From Mongoliitalea lutea (lineage in GTDB: Bacteria; Bacteroidota; Bacteroidia; Cytophagales; Cyclobacteriaceae), in assembly GCF_014652135.1 (NCBI RefSeq), contig NZ_BMYF01000006.1:1-64000 (forward strand): a stretch of 64,000 nucleotides of DNA. Direction: 5' to 3'. The notes under the pieces were generated by a model. It was not told the origin of the DNA and ran no database searches. It saw only the letters and a program-made list of their open reading frames with translations. Below are positions 1 through 7,848 of the stretch, in pieces. The position numbers and the translations under genes were made by a program. Position 1 is the stretch's first letter; the number at the start of each line of letters is the position of its first letter.

Positions 1-190
1 ATATAATTATCCAAGAAAATTGTAATAAAAAAAAAATTAAACCATATGAATTTCCCAAATCATCAAATATAAAAAGATAAAATAAAGGGCATTAAAATGA
101 TTGAAATCAGTATAATTTATGAAAAAAGTAATTTACAAAATCATCGGATTTATCTATTCAGACAAAATAAGTTATAGACCTTTTTAAGTT

Positions 191-799
191 TCATTTTAAT
201 TCTTCAAAAACCTTATCCAGATCCAAGCTAAACCCTTCAACAGCCTTTAATGCGAAGGTTTCCCCAAAAGTCAGCAATTTGGAACTTTGATAGCATCCAT
301 TCACTAATGAATACACGAGTAATGTACATTCATTGGGGTGGATTAGCCAATATTCCTTTACCCCTGCCGCTTCATAAACTTCGTATTTGTGGGTGATTTC
401 CTTTTTGTTATTGCCCGGAGAAAGAACCTCAATAATCAAATCAGGGGCACCTATACATCCTAATTCGTCGATTTTTTCAGGATCGCATATCACACAGATA
501 TCAGGTTGCACCACAGTATCAATGTCTTTGTTTTTCTTGGATTTCAATGGAAGACGGACATCGAATGGTGCGGTAAATACTTCACATTTTTTACCTTGCA
601 AAAAATTATAAAGAGCTCCGGATATCTTCATAGAAATTCGTTGATGATTGACCCTTGGTGCGGCGGCTTGTTTGAATACTTTACCTTTGATCAGTTCAAT
701 CATGCCCTCAAATTCCCATGTCAGATAGTCCGCATAAGAATAGCTACCGTAGTCCGCTATAGGTTCTTCTACGTTTATATGGTTCTTATCCTTTTTCAT
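191..799 (-). CDS. Uma2 family (DUF820) putative endonuclease
   Basis: This 202-residue protein matches the Uma2/DUF820 family, which has a PD-(D/E)xK nuclease-like fold and no well-established substrate. The sequence shows the family core: a QPDICVI strand around residue 100, APDLIIEVLSP around residues 118-127 (candidate acidic residues D100, D120, E124), and a following K-Y-x-x-Y helix around residues 138-142 ending in EYWLI. Length is typical of the family. The ATG start at 799 follows an AT-rich stretch. It stands alone, with the next gene on the same strand more than 100 nt away. Such genes are often present in many copies in cyanobacteria and Bacteroidota, and their biological role is unclear. 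The family call is firm; the nuclease activity is inference. Confidence 0.85.
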   Translation of the reverse strand: MKKDKNHINVEEPIADYGSYSYADYLTWEFEGMIELIKGKVFKQAAAPRVNHQRISMKISGALYNFLQGKKCEVFTAPFDVRLPLKSKKNKDIDTVVQPDICVICDPEKIDELGCIGAPDLIIEVLSPGNNKKEITHKYEVYEAAGVKEYWLIHPNECTLLVYSLVNGCYQSSKLLTFGETFALKAVEGFSLDLDKVFEELK

Positions 800-906
800 A
801 CCTTAAAAATAATAAAAACACAAAACAAAATGTATTGGTTTTCATGGGTTTGGGTAAAAAAAATAGGGTGTTCTTTTTGAAGAAATGGGGTTTGGCTGAT
901 TGCTGC

Positions 907-1335
907 TTATTGGTATTTGTCAGGTCCCACTTGGATATCAAAAAGGAAGGCGCCATTTCTATCATGATATCGATAAGCCATGGTCACCTCTCTATCTCGG
1001 AATACTTGTAGCTGTTCATTTTTCACCACTTGACGGGTAATTTGGGGCTCCAAAATCTCCTTAATCCCCTCTATGTTCACACCCTCGGCTACCATGTTTA
1101 TCAGGGTATAATTATACTGGAAAACGTTACCCGGAAGCGCTTCTGCTCCATCCAAACGTGTCTCCTGATCTACCATCATAGGGCAGGATTTATTGACCTC
1201 TGTTGCCGCCCGCTGAAGGTAATCCTCCTCACTGTGCTCTTGGAAAAAGAAATATTGGATCAAAAAAAAGGTTGCCGCAAATGCGACAGCATATGCAGCG
1301 ATAGTCGTAATGTTTGGCTTGGGAGATTTTTCCAT
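907..1335 (-). CDS. Hypothetical small membrane-anchored protein
   Basis: I do not recognise this 142-residue protein. It has a short polar N-terminus, one hydrophobic segment at about residues 9-28 (AAYAVAFAATFFLIQYFFF), then a soluble domain containing NKSCPMMVDQETRLD at about residues 48-62 and a basic/aromatic C-terminal part. The layout suggests a single-pass inner-membrane protein with its C-terminus outside the cytoplasm, or a signal-anchored protein. It lies 64 nt downstream of the ECF sigma factor gene on the same strand and is probably cotranscribed with it and the glycosyltransferase. No anti-sigma motif (HxxxCxxC) is visible, so I do not call it an anti-sigma factor. Confidence 0.6.
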   Translation of the reverse strand: MEKSPKPNITTIAAYAVAFAATFFLIQYFFFQEHSEEDYLQRAATEVNKSCPMMVDQETRLDGAEALPGNVFQYNYTLINMVAEGVNIEGIKEILEPQITRQVVKNEQLQVFRDREVTMAYRYHDRNGAFLFDIQVGPDKYQ

Positions 1336-1399
1336 GAATTTTTATGTGCTATATCTCCAAAAGTAGGAAAATAAATTGGGTTAACACACTTGGATGTTT

Positions 1400-2011
1400 T
1401 TAAATATGTCCTGCTTTTCCAGAAGCTATTTCATACAATAACTCACGTGACCGGTGTAATTGGGCTTTGACCGTTCCCAGTGGCTTTTCCAATTCCACAG
1501 CAATCTCCTCATACGAAAGCTCATCGAAATACCGCAACTGTACCAGTTTTCTGTATTTGGCAGGTAATTTATCTACAAAAATCCGAACCATCTCTTTACG
1601 CTGGGACTTGATGTACTCGTCCTGTGGATTGTTGTCATCGTCTTCCACATCTATGGTCACAGCATTTCCACCATCATCACTAAGCGTGGTGTTAAGACTC
1701 ATGGTTTTAAGTTTTTTCTTTCGGATGAAGTCGATGGTATTATTGGTTGCAATTCGAAATAGCCAAGTTGAAAAGGTGTAGTCTTTCTTAAACTTGTGAA
1801 GATTTCTAAAGGCTTTGGCAAATGCTTCCATGGTCAGATCCTCCGCATCATCTGCATCACGGATCATTTTTAAGATCATGAAATACACTGCTTTTTTGTA
1901 GCGCTTCATCAAGGTCGCAAAAGCCTGCTGATCCTTGTCATTGACAGCCCGATCAATAAGCTCAAAGTCTTGAAGTGCCTTGCTAGAAAAACCTCTTTCG
2001 TTTATTTCCAT
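1400..2011 (-). CDS. ECF-type RNA polymerase sigma factor
   Basis: This 203-residue protein is a sigma-70 family factor of the ECF type, which directs RNA polymerase to a specific promoter set. Region 2 is seen at about residues 35-100, with the DAEDLTMEAFAKAF helix and the FSTWLFRIATNNTIDFIRKK stretch that contacts the -10 element. Region 4 is seen at about residues 150-198, with LPAKYRKLVQLRYFDELSYE and a helix-turn-helix ending GTVKAQLHRSRELL. An acidic linker (DVEDDDNNPQDE) joins them. Its start overlaps the 3' end of the glycosyltransferase gene by 10 nt, so the two are translationally linked. No anti-sigma gene is adjacent; its regulon is unknown. Confidence 0.93.
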   Translation of the reverse strand: MEINERGFSSKALQDFELIDRAVNDKDQQAFATLMKRYKKAVYFMILKMIRDADDAEDLTMEAFAKAFRNLHKFKKDYTFSTWLFRIATNNTIDFIRKKKLKTMSLNTTLSDDGGNAVTIDVEDDDNNPQDEYIKSQRKEMVRIFVDKLPAKYRKLVQLRYFDELSYEEIAVELEKPLGTVKAQLHRSRELLYEIASGKAGHI

Positions 2012-3147
2012 CTAACTTTTCTTGATTGATAACCAATTGTTCCTAAAATCCAGAAATACCCGATGTATAGCAGGTCAAAAAAGCCCGTCCAAAACAGTTT
2101 GTTAATTCCGGTCAATTTCTTTCTGGCCGATGTGAATACTGAAGTCAGCAAAATCGATCGGACAGTAATTATACCCAAAATAACGGCAAAATGTTCCCAA
2201 TTTTGTTCAATACCTGAATAAATCATCAAAGCAGTTCCCAAAAACCAAAAAATAAGGTGTGTAAAGGCATAGATTCCTATCTTTTGTTTGTCTTTTGCCT
2301 TGTAGTATTTTCCGGCATGTAGGTGCCTTTTCTTTTGGGTGAAATATTCTTTCCAGGTTTCCTTTGGTTCGGAAAGCGTGATGCTATTTGGGTCGATTAC
2401 GATTGCTGTGTTTTTACTGGTAGCATAACGGTTGACCAACAAGTCATCATCTCCTCCTTCGATATGCCAAAAACCTCTAAAGGCTTTTTGTTCCATGAAG
2501 AAACTCCTGCGATAACACATGTTTCTTCCCACGCCCATAAAGGGGGCTTTCCATAAGGTAAATGAAGCATAAAGCAAAGCAGTCCAAAAAGTCTCAAATT
2601 GAATCCAGTGATTTAACAGCCCTTTATTACTCTTGTAAGGGGAGAAGCCTAAAGCAAATGTTTTTCCTTCATTGCGTACGGGTGCAGTCATCAGACGTAT
2701 CCAATCTTCGGATTGAGGGATACAATCAGCGTCTGTTAGTAGCAACACATCGTTTTTGACTACTTTTATACCCAATGTCAGGGCATATTTTTTAGCCGTA
2801 ACATGATCGGGTGTGTATTTGATGGTGACGGTTCTCAATTTTGGGAATTCCGACATCAGTTGCTCCAAAAGTGCTTTGGTGCCATCATGCGAGCGGTCAT
2901 TGATGACCATGACATCAAAGTTAGGGTAATTTTGATTGCAAATGATGGGGATAAGTTTGGCAAGGTTTTCTTTTTCATTGCGTGCAGCAATGACAACCGT
3001 TACACCCTCGTATGTTTCCGAAGTTGATTGTTTGGATTTGCTTCTATAGAATAAAGAAGCCCGGCCAAATATCACCAGAATGTAAAAGAATTGTATGACA
3101 GCAACAACCAAAAAAAGAACCAGCAAAATCTCTGTAAGCATTTCCAT
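2002..3147 (-). CDS. Glycosyltransferase family 2, membrane-associated
   Basis: This 381-residue protein is a processive-type family 2 glycosyltransferase. An N-terminal membrane segment (residues ~4-30) precedes the GT-A domain, which begins VTVVIAARNEKENL and continues with DVMVINDRSHDGT. The metal-binding DxD is in LLLTDADCIP at about residue 140, and GGDDDLLVN near residue 230 supplies the later acidic site. A KKRHLHAGKYYK stretch stands where Q/RxxRW is found in related enzymes. Two or more hydrophobic segments follow from about residue 290. Acceptor and sugar donor cannot be told from sequence. It overlaps the sigma-factor gene by 10 nt and is divergent from tgt across a 127-nt gap. Confidence 0.9.
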   Translation of the reverse strand: MEMLTEILLVLFLVVAVIQFFYILVIFGRASLFYRSKSKQSTSETYEGVTVVIAARNEKENLAKLIPIICNQNYPNFDVMVINDRSHDGTKALLEQLMSEFPKLRTVTIKYTPDHVTAKKYALTLGIKVVKNDVLLLTDADCIPQSEDWIRLMTAPVRNEGKTFALGFSPYKSNKGLLNHWIQFETFWTALLYASFTLWKAPFMGVGRNMCYRRSFFMEQKAFRGFWHIEGGDDDLLVNRYATSKNTAIVIDPNSITLSEPKETWKEYFTQKKRHLHAGKYYKAKDKQKIGIYAFTHLIFWFLGTALMIYSGIEQNWEHFAVILGIITVRSILLTSVFTSARKKLTGINKLFWTGFFDLLYIGYFWILGTIGYQSRKVRWK

Positions 3148-3176
3148 TGTATATAAGGGGCAAATATAAAATACAT

Positions 3177-3211
3177 TTGAGCATTCAATTAAGAATAAGC
3201 TTATATTTTTG
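3177..3211 (+). promoter_or_regulatory. Candidate promoter for tgt operon
   Basis: TATTTTTG at 3204-3211 fits the Bacteroidota -7 box TAnnTTTG, and a TTG lies upstream at 3177-3179, although the 24-nt spacing is longer than the usual 19-21. It lies in the 127-nt gap between the divergent glycosyltransferase and tgt genes, 63 nt before the tgt start. Confidence 0.35.
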
Positions 3212-3274
3212 TGGGATTAAATTTTATCCCCTAGCTATACTGGTTTTCGCTAGCGGAGGTAATGGACTCAATAC

Positions 3275-4405
3275 ATGAAATTTAAGTTAGAACACCAAGA
3301 TACTAAAAGTAAAGCCCGCGCCGGTACCGTTACTACGGACCATGGGGATATCCAAACCCCGATTTTTATGCCTGTGGGTACGGCAGGTTCTGTGAAGGCT
3401 GTGCACCAGCGTGAACTGACCTATGATGTCAAAGCCCAAATTATCCTTGGGAATACCTATCATCTTTATTTGCGCCCGGGTCTGGATGTGTTGGAAAAAG
3501 CAGGAGGCCTACATAAATTTAATGGATGGAATAAGCCGATTTTGACCGATTCGGGAGGGTATCAGGTTTTTTCATTGGCCAATAACCGAAAACTAACAGA
3601 AGAAGGGGCCGTATTTAAATCCCATATTGATGGTTCCAAGCATTTGTTTAGCCCGGAGCGGGTGATGGATATTCAACGTACGATTGGTGCGGATATCATC
3701 ATGGCTTTTGACGAATGCCCTCCTTATCCCTGCGATTATGGGTATGCCCGGAAATCCATGGAACTGACTCATCGGTGGCTAAAGCGTTGCATTGATCGAT
3801 TTGATAGTACGGAAGGAAAATATGGCTACAGCCAAACCTTGTTCCCAATTGTGCAGGGAAGTGTGTATCCTGAGTTGCGCAAGCAGTCTGCTGAATTTAT
3901 TGCCTCTTGTGAAAGAGAAGGTAACGCCATTGGAGGATTGTCCGTGGGAGAGCCTGTGGAGGAAATGTATGCGATGACCGATATGGTCACAGATATTTTG
4001 CCAGCGGATAAGCCAAGATACTTGATGGGCGTGGGTACACCTGCCAATATTCTAGAAGGGATTGCTTTGGGAGTAGATATGTTTGATTGCGTCATGCCGA
4101 CCAGAAATGCCCGTAATGGCATGCTGTTCACGTCTGAAGGAATCATCAATATCCGAAATGAAAAATGGAAGGATGATTTTAGTCCTATCGATCCACATAT
4201 TAATTCCTATGTGAGTTCGTTTTATTCCAAAGCCTATCTGAGACATTTGGTGATAGCCAAGGAAATCTTGGCAGCTCAGGTTGCGAGTATCCACAACCTT
4301 AGTTTTTATTTATGGTTAGTAGGACAGGCGCGTGAACATATCATTGCCGGAGATTTTGCCACTTGGAAAAATCAAATGGTAGAAAAAGTAAGCAGACGAT
4401 TGTAA
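3275..4405 (+). CDS. tgt: Queuine/preQ1 tRNA-guanine transglycosylase
   Basis: Tgt exchanges guanine 34 of tRNAs with GUN anticodons for preQ1 in the queuosine pathway. The 376-residue length is typical. Diagnostic motifs are DSGGYQVFSL near residue 90, DIIMAFDECPP near residue 145, GGLSVGEP near residue 217, and GVDMFDCVMPTRNARNG near residue 268, which carries the catalytic aspartate. The odd feature is the C-terminal zinc site: the segment after DDFSPIDP (from about residue 306) reads HINSYVSSFYSKAYLRHL, where typical bacterial Tgt has three zinc-binding cysteines (CxCxxC). Only the later His (SIHNL) remains. I believe this is a lineage feature of Bacteroidota Tgt rather than damage. Its stop codon overlaps the start of the permease gene by one base. 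Confidence 0.96.
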   Translation: MKFKLEHQDTKSKARAGTVTTDHGDIQTPIFMPVGTAGSVKAVHQRELTYDVKAQIILGNTYHLYLRPGLDVLEKAGGLHKFNGWNKPILTDSGGYQVFSLANNRKLTEEGAVFKSHIDGSKHLFSPERVMDIQRTIGADIIMAFDECPPYPCDYGYARKSMELTHRWLKRCIDRFDSTEGKYGYSQTLFPIVQGSVYPELRKQSAEFIASCEREGNAIGGLSVGEPVEEMYAMTDMVTDILPADKPRYLMGVGTPANILEGIALGVDMFDCVMPTRNARNGMLFTSEGIINIRNEKWKDDFSPIDPHINSYVSSFYSKAYLRHLVIAKEILAAQVASIHNLSFYLWLVGQAREHIIAGDFATWKNQMVEKVSRRL

Positions 4406-5478
4406 TGAAGCTATTGGACAAACTTATTATCAAGGATTTTCTCAAGACCTATTTCTTTGTGGTCTTGATGTTAATATTGGTAGTCTTGGTACTTGATTTT
4501 ACCGAGAAGAATGATAAGTTTATCCGTAATCAGGTACCTGCGTCCGAGATTCTGATTTATCTTGGAAATTATGGTTTGTATCTGAATAACCTGCTGACCC
4601 CAATCACAGTATTCATTGCGGTGATTTTTATTACCTCCAAAATGGCTGGTCGTACAGAAATCATTGCCATTTTAAGTAGTGGGACTAGTTTCGTTCGCAT
4701 GTTAGTTCCTTATTTTATTGCTGCCTCTTTGATTGGTGCTGCCAGCTTCCTGTTGAATGGTTGGGTGCTTCCAGGAGCTACAGCAGGAGTAACCGAGTTT
4801 AAGTCCCGTTGGTTGGATGAGGATAAGTTTTTCACCCAAAGCAATATTCATATTAAGGTAGCCCCTGATGCGTATGCATACATCTCACGCTATTACACAT
4901 CTGGAAATACTGGGTATAATTTCACCTTGGAGCAGATTCGCGATGGGCAGTTGATAGCCAAATTGTCAGGAGATCGAATCGTGTGGGATACAGCCATCAA
5001 TTCCTGGTCTGTGAAAAACTGGAAATTACGGGTGCTTAAGGAAGGAAGGGAGGATTATAGCAAAGGAGAATCTTTGGATACCCTACTTTCGATAACACCC
5101 AATGATTTTGATCTTCCAACCAATCACCATGAGACACTAAAGCTTCCGGACTTAACCCGTCAGATTCAGATTTTGGAAGACAGGGGGGCAGATAACGTAA
5201 ATTACTATATTATCGAGCGCTATGTGCGGTACATGTCCCCTTTTGCGGCAATTATTTTGACATTTATTGGTGTGATCGTTTCCTCAAGGAAAACACGTGG
5301 AGGTTCAGGCTTTCAGATAGCCTTGGGCTTTCTATTAGCATTTATTTACATCATCTTATTTCTTCTCTCCAGAACCTTTGCGGAGGCGGGTACCTCTCAG
5401 CCCTTGCTGGCTATCTGGATACCAAATATCGTTTTTGCACTTACAGGTTTAGCCTTATACAAAACAGTTCCTCGCTGA
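4405..5478 (+). CDS. LptF/LptG (YjgP/YjgQ) family permease
   Basis: This protein of about 357 residues belongs to the LptF/LptG family of transmembrane subunits of the lipopolysaccharide export ABC transporter. The ATG at 4405 overlaps the last base of the tgt stop codon and gives an N-terminus (MKLLDKLIIKDFLKTYFFV) typical of the family; an in-frame ATG 42 nt upstream lies inside tgt and is less likely. Two or three membrane segments lie at residues ~12-115, a periplasmic jelly-roll-like domain occupies about residues 125-280, and three membrane segments follow to the C-terminus (FAAIILTFIGVIVSS, GFLLAFIYIILFLLS, LLAIWIPNIVFALTG). The missing partner subunit and LptB are expected elsewhere. 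LptF and LptG cannot be told apart here. Confidence 0.88.
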   Translation: MKLLDKLIIKDFLKTYFFVVLMLILVVLVLDFTEKNDKFIRNQVPASEILIYLGNYGLYLNNLLTPITVFIAVIFITSKMAGRTEIIAILSSGTSFVRMLVPYFIAASLIGAASFLLNGWVLPGATAGVTEFKSRWLDEDKFFTQSNIHIKVAPDAYAYISRYYTSGNTGYNFTLEQIRDGQLIAKLSGDRIVWDTAINSWSVKNWKLRVLKEGREDYSKGESLDTLLSITPNDFDLPTNHHETLKLPDLTRQIQILEDRGADNVNYYIIERYVRYMSPFAAIILTFIGVIVSSRKTRGGSGFQIALGFLLAFIYIILFLLSRTFAEAGTSQPLLAIWIPNIVFALTGLALYKTVPR

Positions 5479-6398
5479 TGTCCACTGCCAATCCGGTCAA
5501 AGATTATGCGATGCTCCATTTTATCGTGATGATATGGGGCTTTACAGCCATACTTGGCTTATTGATCAGCCTACCTTCTTTGGAGGTGGTTTTTTACCGT
5601 ACCTTGCTAGCATCGGTGTTGATAGGGTTGGGCTTTGCTTGGAAGAAGTCTTCTTTGCGTGTGAGTCGAGCTGAGTTATGGAAAATCATGGGAACGGGTG
5701 TGATCGTAGCCTTGCATTGGGTGTTGTTCTTTGGGGCTGCACGGGTTTCTACGGCTTCGGTATGCTTGGCTGGTATGGCCACCACTTCCCTTTGGACAGC
5801 GTTGATAGAGCCTTTGGCCAATCGCAAACCTGTTAAGCTATTTGAGATTTTCTTGGGTTTGATGGTTTTGTCAGGCCTGTACGTGATTTTCAGATTTGAA
5901 TTGGATTATTGGCTTGGGTTATTGATGGCTGTTATTTCTGCCTTGCTAGGCGCTGTCTTTTCGGTGATCAATAGCAAGCTGACTAAGCGTCACGAGCCTT
6001 TTGTATTGACTTTTTATGAAATGTTGGCCGCTTGCCTGTTTGCAGGGCTTCTCTTGCCTCTATACACGCTGGTTTTTCCTGAGGAATCTTTGCAGCTGAT
6101 TCCACAAGGAATGGATTGGATATGGCTGGCGCTCTTAAGTGGGGTATGTACCGTCTATGCTTTCTCTGTGTCGGTGGAACTGATGCGCCGAATCTCTGCC
6201 TTCGCGGTCAACCTGACGATTAATTTGGAGCCGGTATATGGGATTATTTTAGCCGTAATCATCTTTGGAGAAAAAGAGCAGATGACCGGAGGGTTTTACC
6301 TAGGAACACTGATTATCTTGGTTTCGGTGTTGATTTATCCGGTGTATAATTATTACCTCAGAAGAAAGGCAAAGCGAAATAACCTGTTGAGGGCTTAA
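5478..6398 (+). CDS. EamA family drug/metabolite transporter
   Basis: This 306-residue protein is an integral membrane transporter of the EamA (DMT) superfamily with two repeated EamA domains and about ten membrane segments. Substrate is unknown. The start codon overlaps the permease stop by one base (TGATG), so tgt, the permease and this gene are likely cotranscribed. The second repeat ends with GIILAVIIFGEKEQMTGG and YLGTLIILVSVLIYP. Its 3' end is the template related to two broken copies further downstream (about 7286-7424 and 9862-10167). Both fragments end in a different C-terminus (SSSLQR) from this gene (NNLLRA), so they did not arise by a simple recent copy of this very sequence. Confidence 0.92.
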   Translation: MSTANPVKDYAMLHFIVMIWGFTAILGLLISLPSLEVVFYRTLLASVLIGLGFAWKKSSLRVSRAELWKIMGTGVIVALHWVLFFGAARVSTASVCLAGMATTSLWTALIEPLANRKPVKLFEIFLGLMVLSGLYVIFRFELDYWLGLLMAVISALLGAVFSVINSKLTKRHEPFVLTFYEMLAACLFAGLLLPLYTLVFPEESLQLIPQGMDWIWLALLSGVCTVYAFSVSVELMRRISAFAVNLTINLEPVYGIILAVIIFGEKEQMTGGFYLGTLIILVSVLIYPVYNYYLRRKAKRNNLLRA

Positions 6399-6408
6399 GG
6401 GATATTTT

Positions 6409-6433
6409 TATGGTTTTATTAACAAAAACCATA
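6409..6433 (+). terminator. Weak hairpin after the EamA gene
   Basis: A 9-bp perfect inverted repeat (TATGGTTTT / AAAACCATA, arms 6409-6417 and 6425-6433, 7-nt loop) begins 11 nt after the stop codon. It is AT-rich and is followed by AATATTC rather than a T run, so it is only a possible terminator or mRNA-stabilising hairpin. Confidence 0.35.
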
Positions 6434-6599
6434 AATATTCACAATCCCAAAACCTAGTAATGCCTAATGTTAGGTAATATTTTTAAAATAAGCTTCCAGT
6501 ATCTCTCCCTAACTATGATTAGAAAAACTCTATTTTTGGTTCTTGTATTCCCTTCACTTTTGATTTACATTTTCTGCATAGTTGATAGCCTTTCGGTAT

Positions 6600-7190
6600 T
6601 TAATACAGCCCCTGTATCCATCTTTCAAAAAAACATCATATACTTCGTAGGTTATGTTACCATCTTTATCGTATGCTTTGATAATCATTTCTTTATCTCT
6701 AAGCGCATCAAGAGATTTAAAGACAGTTGAGGGATTGCCAAGGTTATTTTTGCCTATAAAATCTTTGGAAGTTGGTTATGTTACTTCACCTGTTTTTGCA
6801 ATGGCGACAAGAAGCTTCCATTGTTGTGGGCTCAGAAGAGTTCTGTAATGGATGAAGAATGCTTCCTGTTCCTTAAGTATGTCCTTGGCGCATTTTTGCC
6901 AATCTTCCTTTAAATATTGTCTATTAGGCAATTGATATAGCCTATTGCAAAGCATTTGGACATAGTAGGTATGGCATTTGGTCCATTCCAGTACTTCATC
7001 TACCATTTGCTCGGGTATGGATTTTCCAGCTAAACTAAAATGGCGGATGATGAATCCCTTATATTCGGGACGATGTATTTTTTCTATTTTAATAGGAGTA
7101 GCACTCCTGAAAAATGGTCTGGAGGGACTGCTGAACAGTTCGTTTAAGATACTTTGCTGGCTCCCAGAAAAGATAAAATAAACATTTTGT
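6600..7190 (-). pseudogene. Decayed AAA ATPase gene, 5'-truncated with stop and frameshift
   Basis: Reading the minus strand from about 7190 gives a continuous piece of a Bacteroidota AAA-type ATPase: FIFSGSQQSILNELFSSPSR (sensor region), then EYKGFIIRHFSLAG, then a C-terminal winged-helix-like part containing LLSPQQWKLLVAIAKTG. The N-terminal half with the Walker A motif is absent. Just after GEVT an in-frame TAA replaces what is probably CAA, and the same frame then resumes with PTSKDFIGKNNLGNPSTVFK. Near the end, a run of seven Ts (plus-strand As at about 6626-6632) appears to have lost one base: adding it restores VYDVFFERWIQ and a stop at 6600. Three independent lesions make this a clear pseudogene. 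Confidence 0.85.
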
Positions 7191-7196
7191 AATATG

Positions 7197-7227
7197 ATTC
7201 ACTAAAGGTTATTTACTTTTAGTGAAT
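7197..7227. repeat. Inverted repeat at the broken end of the ATPase pseudogene
   Basis: Perfect 10-bp arms ATTCACTAAA (7197-7206) and TTTAGTGAAT (7218-7227) are separated by 11 nt. The match can be extended outward to TTTTGTAA / TTACAAAA if a few bases are skipped on the left. It sits exactly where ATPase homology stops, so it may be a scar of a deletion or a small mobile element; no transposase is nearby. Confidence 0.55.
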
Positions 7228-7285
7228 TACAAAAGGTGAATTAGGGAATTTTGTCAGGCTAGTCATAAATCTTGTTAACTATTCT

Positions 7286-7424
7286 TTTTATTGGGGAAAG
7301 TGAGAAAATGACCGGAGGATTTTACCTAGGAACATTGATCATTTTGGTGTCGATATTGATTTATCCAATGTATAATTTGTATTTGAGGCCGAAGGGGAAA
7401 GTGAGTTCCTCATTGCAGCGTTGA
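7286..7424 (+). pseudogene. 3' fragment of an eamA-like gene (copy 1)
   Basis: This stretch encodes only the last ~45 residues of an EamA transporter (MTGGFYLGTLIILVS and MYNLYLRPKGKVSSSLQR) and has no start. It matches the end of the fragment at 9862-10167 more closely than the full gene at 5478-6398, including the shared SSSLQR C-terminus. It forms the left edge of the first copy of the duplicated cassette and is followed by a sequence nearly identical to that after the second fragment. Confidence 0.8.
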
Positions 7425-7794
7425 GGGAGTTTGAATATTGGTTTTTATACTTTACTTCCAGAGGTTGTGTTCAACTATAGAGTTTTTAATTCATTGTACT
7501 TTAAATAGGTTATTTTTTGTAAAACTTATAAAGTAGATGATGAGTATGTTAAACTAAGCAGAAGAAATGTCAGTGGGGGCTAAGACAAAGAATATGTCGT
7601 ATTTATGAATGTATCTAACTCGTACAAAAACCAATTTAAATAATAAGAGAGAGGTTGTTTTTTGAAAAACATATGAAGTTCCTGACTAAATTATATGTTG
7701 TATTGATTATTTACTGTTGGGATAGTAAATATTTTATTTTTTTCAATATGGTAAATATTTTTTTTGAAAATGGCGAAAAAACAAATTTTTTTTA

Positions 7795-7825
7795 TTGACA
7801 TATAAATAAAAACTAATTACTTTTG
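7795..7825 (+). promoter_or_regulatory. Promoter of lipoprotein cassette 1
   Basis: TTG at 7795-7797, 20 nt, then TACTTTTG at 7818-7825 is a perfect match to the Bacteroidota promoter consensus (TTG, 19-21 nt, TAnnTTTG). Transcription would start near 7832, 17 nt before the ATG at 7849. The same boxes with identical spacing occur in front of cassette 2. Confidence 0.75.
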
Positions 7826-7844
7826 TTTAAACTTTTAAACAAAA
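7821..7844. promoter_or_regulatory. Inverted repeat between promoter and start codon, cassette 1
   Basis: Arms TTTTGTTTAAA (7821-7831) and TTTAAACAAAA (7834-7844) are perfect 11-bp complements with a 2-nt centre. The repeat overlaps the -7 box and ends 4 nt before the ATG, so it could be an operator for a dimeric repressor. The same sequence is conserved in front of cassette 2. Confidence 0.55.
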
Positions 7845-7848
7845 AATT

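Noticed and set aside
7673-7798. A 41-codon frame (MKFLTKLYVVLIIYC start) upstream of the first lipoprotein gene
   Set aside because: The homologous frame in copy 2 stops much earlier, the composition is extremely AT-rich, and it overlaps the lipoprotein promoter. It may be a relic but is not supported as a gene.
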